A stretch of DNA of 6,325 nt. It comes from Promethearchaeia archaeon. GTDB taxonomy: Archaea > Asgardarchaeota > Lokiarchaeia > Sigyniarchaeales > SOKP01. How positions within the stretch are numbered: position 1 is the stretch's first letter; every line of letters begins with the position of its first letter. Under the pieces are notes generated by a model, which was not told the DNA's origin, ran no database searches, and was given only the letters and a program-made list of their open reading frames with translations. Both the position numbers and the translations under genes were made by a program. Below are positions 1 to 5,982 of this stretch, one piece after another. Location: positions 1 to 6,325 of the forward strand of contig JAHQWS010000146.1 in the NCBI GenBank assembly GCA_029856295.1, in the 5' to 3' direction.

Positions 1-1
1 C

Positions 2-196
2 GTATCAGTAAAAAATGATCCAAATTCATTTCAAAGTGAGTTCTTCATTCATTTCTGTTCAGAAGATGAGCTTCGGGAGGATTTCAAATTTTTGAAGATT
101 GTTGACCTATTTGAATATTTTCATAAAAACTATTCTAAAGATACAGAATATCATACAATGTGGATATTAATAGGTAAAAATGTCAATTCTATTTGA
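2..196 (+). CDS. Class I SAM-dependent methyltransferase, C-terminal fragment (5' end outside window)
   Basis: An open frame enters from the left edge and ends at TGA 194-196, giving the last 64 residues of a protein. The fragment reads like the end of a Rossmann-fold (class I) SAM-dependent methyltransferase. It has an EFFIHFCSEDELRED stretch, matching the usual strand-turn-helix where xHxFTxxEL precedes the last motifs. It then has FKFLKIVDLFEY, a strand rich in V, L and E, and a closing HTMWILIGKN, matching the common H-x-x-W-x-L-I-G/A-K final strand. The SAM-binding part lies outside the window, so substrate (small molecule, lipid or protein) cannot be told. It converges with the Lrp/AsnC gene, with 100 bp between the stops. 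The family call is from remembered C-terminal patterns only; moderately sure. Confidence 0.6.
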   Translation, partial: VSVKNDPNSFQSEFFIHFCSEDELREDFKFLKIVDLFEYFHKNYSKDTEYHTMWILIGKNVNSI

Positions 197-197
197 T

Positions 198-216
198 ATG
201 TGGCACAAATGTGGCA
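198..216. repeat. Short direct repeat (ATGTGGCA x2) just after the methyltransferase stop
   Basis: ATGTGGCA occurs at 198-205 and again at 209-216, 11 bp apart (about one helical turn), with a looser GGCAT at 226-230. It lies in the 100-bp convergent spacer between the methyltransferase and the Lrp/AsnC gene. No clear stem-loop plus T-run terminator was seen here. The role is unknown and it may be chance. Confidence 0.3.
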
Positions 217-296
217 TCAAACGGCGGCATAAATCGAAGATATTACATTATATATTAAATGCATAATTAATTAAATCTCTCTTAGAACATTTGTAG

Positions 297-779
297 TTAT
301 ATCTCAGTCTTAGGTATTTCGACATACGCGGAATTTTTATATTCTTTTAATACCATGTTTGAGTTAGTTTTAACTATATATTCCCTCTCATTCAATTCCC
401 GAATAAATTTGTGGACCTCATCCGATTCCTTAAAACGACATATTAAAGCTGCAGATTGTTCTCCCGTCGTATGAAACACAGAACAAACCTCAGGTATTTT
501 GCTAATCTCCTCTAAAATCTTCGGGGTATGCTTTCCGTCAACTTGAATGCGTATAAGGAACGTTAGCTTGTAGCCTAACTCGGCATTATTTAGTTTAAGT
601 GTATACCCTGAAATCACGCCTCTATCTTTTAATTTTGAAATTCTGTTATGTATGGTACCAATAGAAATATTAAGTTCGTTTTGGATTTCCCGATAAGACT
701 TTCTGGCATCCTCTTGTAAGATACGCAGAATATTTCGATCAATTTCATCGAGTTCCTTTTTCGATGTCAATATATACAA
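297..779 (-). CDS. Lrp/AsnC family transcriptional regulator
   Basis: A 160-residue DNA-binding regulator of the feast/famine Lrp/AsnC family. These are dimers to octamers that bind palindromic AT-rich sites and often respond to amino acids. Residues 10-24 (LDEIDRNILRILQED) match the family's opening LDxxDxxIL..L..D. The winged helix-turn-helix continues through about residue 62, with recognition helix near 38-51 (ISIGTIHNRISKLK) followed by the GVISGY wing. Residues 67-150 form the RAM (ligand/oligomer) domain. The effector-loop region reads TTGEQSAAL (104-112) where the family usually has G-D-x-D, so the acidic ligand residue appears lost. No ATG exists upstream before an in-frame stop at 810-812. 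The start is TTG 777-779, or TTG four codons in, and a TATA-like element about 29 bp upstream suggests a leaderless mRNA. It is transcribed away from the thermosome gene, and an inverted repeat in the shared upstream region is a likely autoregulatory operator. Family call is firm; regulon unknown. Confidence 0.9.
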   Translation of the reverse strand: MYILTSKKELDEIDRNILRILQEDARKSYREIQNELNISIGTIHNRISKLKDRGVISGYTLKLNNAELGYKLTFLIRIQVDGKHTPKILEEISKIPEVCSVFHTTGEQSAALICRFKESDEVHKFIRELNEREYIVKTNSNMVLKEYKNSAYVEIPKTEI

Positions 780-804
780 CCAAAGCCAATATGAATATCT
801 TTTA

Positions 805-812
805 TGTATTTA
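805..812 (-). promoter_or_regulatory. TATA-like element for the Lrp/AsnC gene
   Basis: On the minus strand the sequence reads CCTAAATACATAAA, with TAAATACA at 812-805. Its centre is about 29 bp upstream of the TTG start at 779. In archaea the start of transcription lies some 25-30 bp downstream of the TATA centre, so this predicts a leaderless or nearly leaderless transcript. No Shine-Dalgarno motif precedes the TTG, which agrees. Position-based inference. Confidence 0.45.
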
Positions 813-829
813 GGATCTATTGAGAATTT

Positions 830-855
830 TTGCAAAATTTTTTAAAATTTTGCAA
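830..855. promoter_or_regulatory. Perfect 12-bp inverted repeat, candidate Lrp-type operator
   Basis: TTGCAAAATTTT (830-841) and AAAATTTTGCAA (844-855) are exact reverse complements separated by TT. Each arm carries the palindromic core TTGCAA, and the two cores are 20 bp apart centre to centre, about two helical turns. The element sits immediately upstream of the BRE/TATA region of the Lrp/AsnC gene and about 65 bp upstream of the first thermosome TATA candidate. Lrp-family proteins typically bind symmetric AT-rich sites on one face of the helix and often control their own gene. An operator for this regulator is the simplest reading. In such AT-rich DNA some symmetry arises by chance, but 24 paired bases including two GC cores is more than expected. 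Confidence 0.55.
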
Positions 856-865
856 TTAAATTAAC

Positions 866-899
866 ATTTTTCAGTATTTAAAATTTTTCAGTATTTTAA
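866..899 (+). repeat. Two tandem copies of a 17-bp unit upstream of the thermosome gene
   Basis: ATTTTTCAGTATTTAAA (866-882) is followed directly by ATTTTTCAGTATTTTAA (883-899); 16 of 17 positions are identical. The pair ends 22 bp before the first thermosome TATA candidate, a position where activator or repressor sites often lie. It may be a regulator binding site for the chaperonin promoter or simple slippage in AT-rich DNA. A shared AACATTTTT word at 863-871 and 904-912 overlaps or flanks it. Confidence 0.5.
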
Positions 900-921
900 A
901 TTGAACATTTTTAAAAAAAAG

Positions 922-931
922 TATATTTAAA
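922..931 (+). promoter_or_regulatory. TATA box candidate 1 for the thermosome gene
   Basis: TATATTTAAA at 922-931 follows a run of eight A (a purine-rich BRE-like context at 913-920). It would place the transcript start near 953, giving a leader of about 80 nt before the ATG at 1032. It is the best match to an archaeal TATA box in this spacer, though the leader would be long. Confidence 0.45.
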
Positions 932-982
932 GATCCCCAAATCATAAAATCTTTATTTGATTAAGTATTCGATAGATCCAAC

Positions 983-992
983 AAAATATAAT
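983..992 (+). promoter_or_regulatory. TATA box candidate 2 for the thermosome gene
   Basis: AAAATATAAT centred near 987 would start transcription near 1014 and give a leader of about 18 nt. That leader would hold the ribosome-binding sequence GGATGAT (1020-1026). The layout matches that of the Ntn-hydrolase gene at the other end of the window. It competes with the stronger-looking box at 922-931, and both may be used. Confidence 0.35.
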
Positions 993-1019
993 TGAATTAG
1001 ATTTTAAATCAAAAAATAA

Positions 1020-1026
1020 GGATGAT
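1020..1026 (+). promoter_or_regulatory. Ribosome binding site of the thermosome gene
   Basis: GGATGAT lies 5 nt before ATG 1032 and partly matches the archaeal anti-Shine-Dalgarno complement (GGAGGTGATC). It supports ATG 1032 as the start. The ATG inside the motif itself (1022-1024) is in another frame. The same heptamer precedes the proposed TTG start of the Ntn-hydrolase gene. Confidence 0.45.
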
Positions 1027-1031
1027 AAAAG

Positions 1032-2609
1032 ATGTCTTTTGGTGTACCCGTGATAGTTTTAAAGGAAGGATCTGAGGAAGTTAAAGAAAAAGAAGCACGA
1101 ACACAAAATATTAATGCTATGATGGCTATCGCAGAAACCGTAAAGTCTACTCTAGGACCGAAGGGAATGGCAAAAATGCTTGTGGATACTTTAGGAGAAA
1201 TTACCATTACTAATGATGGAGCTGAAATTTTAAAGAAATTAGATATTGAAAATGTTTCGGCTATAATGATGGTTAATGTAGCAAAATCTATTGACGAAGA
1301 AATAGGAGATGGTACCACATCAGCCGTTATTTTTGCTGCGACTTTACTTCAAAACGCATTAGAACTAATCGAACAGGATATTCATCCAAAGCATATTACT
1401 CATGGATATAAGTTAGCAGCTGATAAAGCAATTAAAATTGTAAAAGAAATTGCAACCAAAATTTCTAAAGATGATGATGTTGTACTGAAAAATGCGGCAT
1501 TAACGGCTATGAATTCGCAAGATATTGCTCCATTAAAAGATTTTTTCGCAGATTTGGCTTTAAAAGCAGTTAAACATATTGAAGCTGAGAACGTCTTTAA
1601 TAAAGTAAACAATATCAAAATCGTAAAAGCTAAAGGAAAATCTCTTAAAGATTCTGAGCTAATATCAGGGGTCTATATTGAAAAGGAAAAAGTTAATCCT
1701 AGCATGCCCGAATCTTTGAAAGATGTGAAAATTGCTGTGATCAGAAAGAAATTAGATATTACTAAAACCGAATTTGACGCTCAAATTCAGATTTATAATC
1801 CCGAAGATATACAAAAATTCTTGAACCAGGAAGATCAAATTCTTCAGGACTACATAAAAATCTTTAAAGATTTAGGTGTCAATATGATTGTGAATAACAG
1901 CGACATTTCTGACAAATTTGGAGCATATTTAGCAAAAGAAGGAATCGCAGCAATAAAAAATGTTGGAGAAAAGGATTATAAATCGGTCTTAAAAGCAACT
2001 GGCGCAAAATTTATTGATGATATAAAATTATTAACTGAAAATGATCTAGGTTATGCTGAATCTATTAAGTTCGAAAAAATAGGAGATAACGAATATACAT
2101 TTTTCGAAGGTTGTAAAAATCCTAAAAGTGTATCCATATTACTTAAAGGTGGTCTTGAAAATGTTCTTACCACTGCTGAAATTTCTTTAAACGATGTGCT
2201 TTCTGTCATTGCTAAAACTATTGATACGCAAATGGTTGTCGCTGGTGGTGGAGCAATTTATATGGAACTTGCGAAAAAGTTAAAGGCTTATGCAAACGAG
2301 ATTTCTGGTAAAGAGCAATTAGCTGTTACTGCCTTTGCACTAGCTCTTGAAGAAATTCCCAAAACATTAATCAGGAACGCTGGCCTTGAAGAGATTGAAA
2401 TATTAACTGAATTACGAGCAGCTCACAAAACGGATAATGACAAATGGATTGGAATTGATACAATCACTAATACTATTGGAGACAATTATCAAAGGGGAAT
2501 AATTGAGCCTGCTGCATTAATTAGCTGTCTAATAAAGTCAGGTAGTGAATTAGCTAATTTAATATTGCGAGTAGATAGAATTATTAGAGCAAGCGGCGCA
2601 GCAGGATAA
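1032..2609 (+). CDS. Thermosome (group II chaperonin) subunit, divergent paralogue
   Basis: A 525-residue subunit of the archaeal double-ring chaperonin, which folds proteins in the cytosol using ATP. Full length for the family. The equatorial domain is residues 1-144 and about 403-525, intermediate about 145-211 and 366-402, apical about 212-365. Nucleotide-site motifs are present: LGPKGM (41-46), NDGA (61-64), GDGTT (92-96, D93), D388 in the SLNDVL helix expected to carry the catalytic Asp, and GGGA (405-408). The apical domain has the helical-protrusion region FDAQIQIYNPEDIQKFL. Unlike most thermosomes it has A47 after GPKGM (usually D), E65 after DGA (usually T), and DTQ at 398-400 where EDG is common. 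It ends in ASGAAG instead of a GGM-rich tail. It is thus probably ATP-competent but a diverged paralogue, perhaps one subunit type of a hetero-oligomeric ring. ATG 1032 has a GGATGAT ribosome site. Transcribed divergently from the Lrp/AsnC gene. Confidence 0.95.
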   Translation: MSFGVPVIVLKEGSEEVKEKEARTQNINAMMAIAETVKSTLGPKGMAKMLVDTLGEITITNDGAEILKKLDIENVSAIMMVNVAKSIDEEIGDGTTSAVIFAATLLQNALELIEQDIHPKHITHGYKLAADKAIKIVKEIATKISKDDDVVLKNAALTAMNSQDIAPLKDFFADLALKAVKHIEAENVFNKVNNIKIVKAKGKSLKDSELISGVYIEKEKVNPSMPESLKDVKIAVIRKKLDITKTEFDAQIQIYNPEDIQKFLNQEDQILQDYIKIFKDLGVNMIVNNSDISDKFGAYLAKEGIAAIKNVGEKDYKSVLKATGAKFIDDIKLLTENDLGYAESIKFEKIGDNEYTFFEGCKNPKSVSILLKGGLENVLTTAEISLNDVLSVIAKTIDTQMVVAGGGAIYMELAKKLKAYANEISGKEQLAVTAFALALEEIPKTLIRNAGLEEIEILTELRAAHKTDNDKWIGIDTITNTIGDNYQRGIIEPAALISCLIKSGSELANLILRVDRIIRASGAAG

Positions 2610-2663
2610 GGCTTTAGCCCCTAAACTTTAAGTTTATTTACCATATTTTTTTCTATCTTTTTT
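2610..2663 (+). terminator. Terminator region after the thermosome gene
   Basis: Directly after the stop, GGCTTTAGCC (2610-2619) can form a tiny 4-bp stem. AAACTTTAAGTTT (2623-2635) is a perfect 6+6 inverted repeat around one T. T-rich runs follow at 2646-2652 and 2658-2663. Archaeal RNA polymerase stops at such U-tracts with little need for a hairpin, so the T-runs are probably the active part. Confidence 0.5.
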
Positions 2664-2704
2664 ACATATTTGTAGGTTTTAAATTGATTAAATTCAATCT
2701 GATA

Positions 2705-2712
2705 CTTTATTA
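2705..2712 (+). promoter_or_regulatory. TATA-like element for the GH4 gene
   Basis: CTTTATTA is centred about 27 bp before ATG 2735, the spacing expected for transcription starting at or next to the start codon. There is no Shine-Dalgarno sequence in the bases before the ATG, which fits a leaderless mRNA. The element is only a moderate match to an archaeal TATA box. Confidence 0.45.
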
Positions 2713-2734
2713 GAAATTCACAATTTTCAGACAT

Positions 2735-4120
2735 ATGGATAAAAAGATTGTTTTGATTGGTGCTGGAAGCGCAGCATTTGGACCTCCCACGCTAAGTGAT
2801 ATGTATTTAAGTAAAATTTTACCCGGATCCACGATCGTCTTAGTCGATATTGACGAAGAAAAATTGAACATGATTTATGAAATTTTAAATCACGAAAATA
2901 AAATTCGGGGAGAAATATATAATATAGAGAAAACATCAGACATGCAAGCTGCTGTAAAGGATGCCGATTTTGTGATCTGCTCAATTGAACACGGAGATCG
3001 ATTTAACTATCGCTGGATAGATCATAGAATACCTCATAGTTATGGAACCAGCGAAATGATGGCTGAAAATGGAGGTCCTGGAGGATTTTTTCATTCAGCG
3101 CGACAAATTCCCGAATGCGTAAAAATTGCTAAAGCAGCATTTAAGGCAAATCCTCAGGTGTTTTTCATTAATTATTCCAACCCAATGTCTCGAATTTGTC
3201 TAGCAATTAAAAGGGCAGTTCCAGAATTAAATTCATTGGGGCTCTGTCATCAAATACATTTACTTCTACCGGATATCCCTTATATCATTAATAGCCATCT
3301 AAAACCCGATAAGTTAGATAGTTTATCTGCAAATGAAAAGAAACAATTTCGCAAAGAGACCTATTTAAATACAAAAATTACGGTTGGAGGATTAAATCAT
3401 TTTGCGTTTATACTCGGATTAAGCGACCTCAGAACTGGTCAAGATTTATTACCCAAATTCAACGCAAGATGTATGAATTTTTATCAAGATAAATGGGATA
3501 GGTTTAAGTATGCCGATTTGACATTCGAGATCTACAAACGCTTCGGTTGGTTTCCCTATGTTGGAGATAACCATTTATGCGAATATGTACAAATAGGTTC
3601 AAATCATACGAAATATGAGGATTTAGATGATTGGATCACAATGATGGAAGATTGGAAAATATGGATCAACAAGAAATACAGGAGATATTATAATAAACTT
3701 ATAAAAGGCAAGTATCCAAGGAAAGGAATTCTGATGAAGGACCACTCCGGAGAGAGGGCTATACCAATTATCGAAGAAATTATTGAAGATAATAAAACCC
3801 ACGAGATTGCGGTAAATATTCCAAATGATGGGATAATTGAAAATCTCCCGCAAGATTTAGTCATCGAGTGTTCTGGAACCGCCGATAAAGATGGCGTCCA
3901 TGGGGTTAAACTAGGAAAAATTCCAAAAAATATCGCAGCGTTGTTAAGGATTGAAGCATCTATTCAAGATGTTTGTGTTGAAGCAATTCTTAAAGAATCA
4001 AAAGATCTTGCTATTGCCTGTATTGCCATGGATGTTAACTGCGGAAGTTTTGAAATGGCCGAAAACATATATAACGAGATGGTTAAAATACAAGGCGAAT
4101 ATTTGCCGAAATTTAAATGA
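2735..4120 (+). CDS. Glycoside hydrolase family 4 (alpha-glucosidase/galactosidase/galacturonidase-like), NAD- and Mn-dependent
   Basis: A 461-residue cytosolic enzyme of the GH4 family. These enzymes cleave glycosides by an unusual redox route: NAD+ oxidises C3, the aglycone is eliminated, water adds, and NADH reduces the sugar back. The Rossmann start is GAGSAAFG (9-16) with the acidic end of strand 2 at LVDID (36-40). The ENGGPGG loop is at 111-117, NYSNPM at 146-151, and the predicted metal ligands are C171 in GLCHQ and H222 in GLNHF. The GDNHLCEY segment (277-284) matches the G-D-x-H-x-x-E-Y part of the active site. All key motifs are intact, so it should be active. The Cys-His motif reads CHQ, not the CHE, CHS or CHG I recall for characterised alpha-specific members. 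The stretch between C171 and H222 is about 20 residues longer than in AglA-type enzymes as I remember them, so the substrate is open. A Cys here argues against the beta-glucosidase (CN) branch. Its own promoter and terminators suggest a single-gene unit. Confidence 0.88.
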   Translation: MDKKIVLIGAGSAAFGPPTLSDMYLSKILPGSTIVLVDIDEEKLNMIYEILNHENKIRGEIYNIEKTSDMQAAVKDADFVICSIEHGDRFNYRWIDHRIPHSYGTSEMMAENGGPGGFFHSARQIPECVKIAKAAFKANPQVFFINYSNPMSRICLAIKRAVPELNSLGLCHQIHLLLPDIPYIINSHLKPDKLDSLSANEKKQFRKETYLNTKITVGGLNHFAFILGLSDLRTGQDLLPKFNARCMNFYQDKWDRFKYADLTFEIYKRFGWFPYVGDNHLCEYVQIGSNHTKYEDLDDWITMMEDWKIWINKKYRRYYNKLIKGKYPRKGILMKDHSGERAIPIIEEIIEDNKTHEIAVNIPNDGIIENLPQDLVIECSGTADKDGVHGVKLGKIPKNIAALLRIEASIQDVCVEAILKESKDLAIACIAMDVNCGSFEMAENIYNEMVKIQGEYLPKFK

Positions 4121-4121
4121 T

Positions 4122-4165
4122 AAAAAAATAATAGAGAAAAGTTTTTTATATAAAATTCTAAAAAA
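4122..4165. terminator. Bidirectional oligo-T termination zone between convergent genes
   Basis: Only 49 bp separate the GH4 stop from the stop of the opposing Ntn-hydrolase gene. For the plus strand there is a T6 run at 4142-4147. For the minus strand there are T6 (A6 at 4160-4165) and T7 (A7 at 4122-4128). TTTTATATAAAA at 4144-4155 is palindromic. The T-tracts suffice for factor-independent archaeal termination from both sides. Confidence 0.5.
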
Positions 4166-4169
4166 TTTC

Positions 4170-5933
4170 TTATTCTATTCCTACACCCTGAGAGTAGTCA
4201 ATTAATACTGAACGATCTTTCAGGTTTTTTTTAGTAAATGGTTTTTGTATATATCCTTGAGCAAATATATCCATCATAGCATTTACTTTAAACCACGGGT
4301 CTTGAGGTTCTTTTTTCGCTAATTCTCTTATTTCATGATAATAGCTAAGCGCTTTCTCCCTGTCTCCCTTAAGATCATATAAAATTCCCAAAATAAGACG
4401 GTTATGAGCTTTCTCATTTAGCGATTGCTTTAAGTTAAGAGCATTTTCAACGAAATTTATGGCTTCATTATAATGACCTTTATGGAGTAATAATTTTGCT
4501 ACCATTTGATAATAAATAACTTCTTCAGGATCTTGTTCGAGAGCTTCTTTTATTAAATGAATCATCTCATCTACTTGACTTGGATTCTCTTCATGGATTA
4601 TATATGCTTGATTAAACTTTTGCATCCCTATTCGCTTTTTAGGGTTTTCAAATTGATAGCCCTCAAGAATCTCAGGCGAAAGTTTCGATTGATTTCCATT
4701 TATTTCTTCTTTAAAATCAAACCCAATATATTGATTATTACACACCGGCGCAGGTCCCGCAGCAATCCAGAGCTTTAGCTCTTCAGGTGAAAATACCATG
4801 GAATTTACATTATCATCCACAGCTACTATACCATATGCACACCGCTCAGTTCCAGTGGTAAATCGTACATGATCGCCCATAAACTCTGCAGCTTTGTTGG
4901 CATCTATTTTTCCATAATTTTCATCAATAAGCTGCATAAGCCTGCGGTATCGACCTGGGCATCCTTCATTAAGATTAAATCTGGATACAAAATCAATTTG
5001 ACGCTTCTCTTCTGAGACTGCCATGTTCGTCATTATTACTCTATTGTTCTCCATACGTCTAATTGTAGCTTTTCCTGTACTCACTTCTGCTGCAAATGCA
5101 TCCTTTTTTTCCCCGTCAGTTATTACAAATCCACCTGAGACTCCACGTGGGTTTTTATTCAAAATATTTAAGGCATCATCTAAATTTTCTGCTTTACGTA
5201 AAAATTCGTCTGTGAACGCTGCAATACTCAAACCATTTGGTATAATGTCATCATAAATCATATAATGTGCAGTTACAACGATTCCTTTTTCATTCATGCC
5301 AGGTGCCCACATCACTATACCCGCAGTGCCAATTTGAACATATTTAAAACCATCCTCAGGCTCTACAAAGGATACTGTTTGGTATTTAGGCCAGCCCTCA
5401 ATTCCACCATAATCTGTGTTTCTCCCTACAATGGTCTTTCCGTTTGAGGTAGCTTCTTTCGTAGCAACAAACGTACTACAACCCCCGATCTTTATACCTA
5501 ATTTATTAAATTTCTTGAGATATTGCCTAATTAATACTGGCGTCATTACCATTGTAACCGCAGTATGGTGATTTGCCTTAAAAATCGTGTTATATGAAAC
5601 GTCGCTTCCATCTGCTATACCCTTTAGCTGCTCCAAAAGGTCTTGAGTCTGAGCTTTTTTTATTGGATTATAAACCTTTTTGTTTAAATATTGTTTAATT
5701 AACCATAATTTAAGAGAATGGCTTTTTCTTCCACCATTAATGGGGTCAGCATAGAATTGTGCCGCTCCCTGCTTAATTTCTTCGCTCATTAGGATGCCAT
5801 GCTGATATCCTATTTCATAAGGTGAACCTTTTAAATGCATTACGTAAAGGCCGCCTCGTTTTTCCATCCAAGCATCTCTAAAATATCTCTTTCCATCCCT
5901 AATTTCTATTTTATCGTTATTCTTTTTAGACAA
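4170..5933 (-). CDS. C45-type Ntn-hydrolase (acyl-CoA:6-APA acyltransferase-like) with C-terminal TPR repeats
   Basis: The protein has 587 residues from the TTG at 5931-5933. The longest frame starts at TTG 5990 (606 residues), but those extra 19 codons contain a strong TATA box. Near the N-terminus LKGSPYEIGYQHG (34-46) is the standard opening of the C45/AAT family. The nucleophile is predicted to be C152 in IGGCSTFVAT; self-cleavage between Gly151 and Cys152 would expose it. GRNTDY (170-175) follows about 20 residues on, as in the family. APGMNEKGI, DGEKKDAFAAE and VNSMVFSPEELKLWIAAG are further family-like core segments. From about 438 to 541 there are two clear TPR-type helix pairs (470-501, 506-538), suggesting a protein partner or self-assembly. 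No signal peptide or membrane helix is seen, so it is probably cytosolic. Family members act on amide or acyl substrates (penicillin acyl transfer, carcinine-type hydrolysis, phospholipase B-like); the substrate here is unknown. It converges with the GH4 gene. Confidence 0.85.
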   Translation of the reverse strand: MSKKNNDKIEIRDGKRYFRDAWMEKRGGLYVMHLKGSPYEIGYQHGILMSEEIKQGAAQFYADPINGGRKSHSLKLWLIKQYLNKKVYNPIKKAQTQDLLEQLKGIADGSDVSYNTIFKANHHTAVTMVMTPVLIRQYLKKFNKLGIKIGGCSTFVATKEATSNGKTIVGRNTDYGGIEGWPKYQTVSFVEPEDGFKYVQIGTAGIVMWAPGMNEKGIVVTAHYMIYDDIIPNGLSIAAFTDEFLRKAENLDDALNILNKNPRGVSGGFVITDGEKKDAFAAEVSTGKATIRRMENNRVIMTNMAVSEEKRQIDFVSRFNLNEGCPGRYRRLMQLIDENYGKIDANKAAEFMGDHVRFTTGTERCAYGIVAVDDNVNSMVFSPEELKLWIAAGPAPVCNNQYIGFDFKEEINGNQSKLSPEILEGYQFENPKKRIGMQKFNQAYIIHEENPSQVDEMIHLIKEALEQDPEEVIYYQMVAKLLLHKGHYNEAINFVENALNLKQSLNEKAHNRLILGILYDLKGDREKALSYYHEIRELAKKEPQDPWFKVNAMMDIFAQGYIQKPFTKKNLKDRSVLIDYSQGVGIE

Positions 5934-5939
5934 GTTCCT

Positions 5940-5946
5940 ATCATCC
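5940..5946 (-). promoter_or_regulatory. Ribosome binding site that decides the Ntn-hydrolase start
   Basis: On the minus strand AAGGGGATGAT (5950-5940) lies just upstream of TTG 5933. Its GGATGAT is 6 nt from the start, the same heptamer and nearly the same spacing as at the thermosome gene. The ATG within the motif (5944-5942) is out of frame and soon meets a stop. This supports TTG 5933 over TTG 5990. Confidence 0.5.
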
Positions 5947-5970
5947 CCTTCAAATTTTTTATTAAAAGAA

Positions 5971-5982
5971 TATTTATATAAA
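5971..5982 (-). promoter_or_regulatory. Strong TATA box of the Ntn-hydrolase gene
   Basis: The minus strand reads TTTATATAAATA at 5982-5971, close to the ideal archaeal TATA box, preceded by GGAA as a BRE-like purine stretch. Its centre near 5976 predicts transcription starting near 5949, so the mRNA would begin at the GGGGATGAT motif and lack the TTG at 5990. The leader to TTG 5933 would be about 16 nt. Confidence 0.6.

Noticed and set aside
1001..1009. ATTTTAAAT as a TATA box for a leaderless thermosome transcript
   Set aside because: The spacing to ATG 1032 would fit, but a ribosome-binding motif at 1020-1026 would then be outside the mRNA. The boxes at 922-931 or 983-992 explain the layout better.
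1004..1318. 104-codon open frame on the minus strand
   Set aside because: It lies opposite the N-terminal part of the thermosome gene, whose protein motifs are unmistakable. The antisense product is low-complexity (S, I, F, A rich) with no recognisable family.
1400..1618. 72-codon minus-strand frame
   Set aside because: Antisense to the thermosome coding region with biased hydrophobic composition typical of a shadow frame.
2727..2984. 85-codon minus-strand frame
   Set aside because: Covers the conserved NAD-binding start of the GH4 gene on the opposite strand; no motif of its own.
3623..3853. 76-codon minus-strand frame
   Set aside because: Fully inside the GH4 gene, on the other strand, with no family features.
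3951..4205. 84-codon plus-strand frame overlapping the GH4 3' end
   Set aside because: Out of frame with the intact GH4 gene and running across the oligo-T termination zone into the opposing gene; composition (K, L, F, I) reflects AT-rich DNA.
4557..5447. Three plus-strand frames of 60-77 codons (4557-4778, 5023-5256, 5265-5447)
   Set aside because: All are antisense to conserved core segments of the Ntn-hydrolase and have no motifs or ribosome sites.
5942..5944. ATG inside the ribosome-binding motif of the Ntn-hydrolase gene as a start
   Set aside because: It is out of frame with the enzyme and meets a TAG after about a dozen codons.
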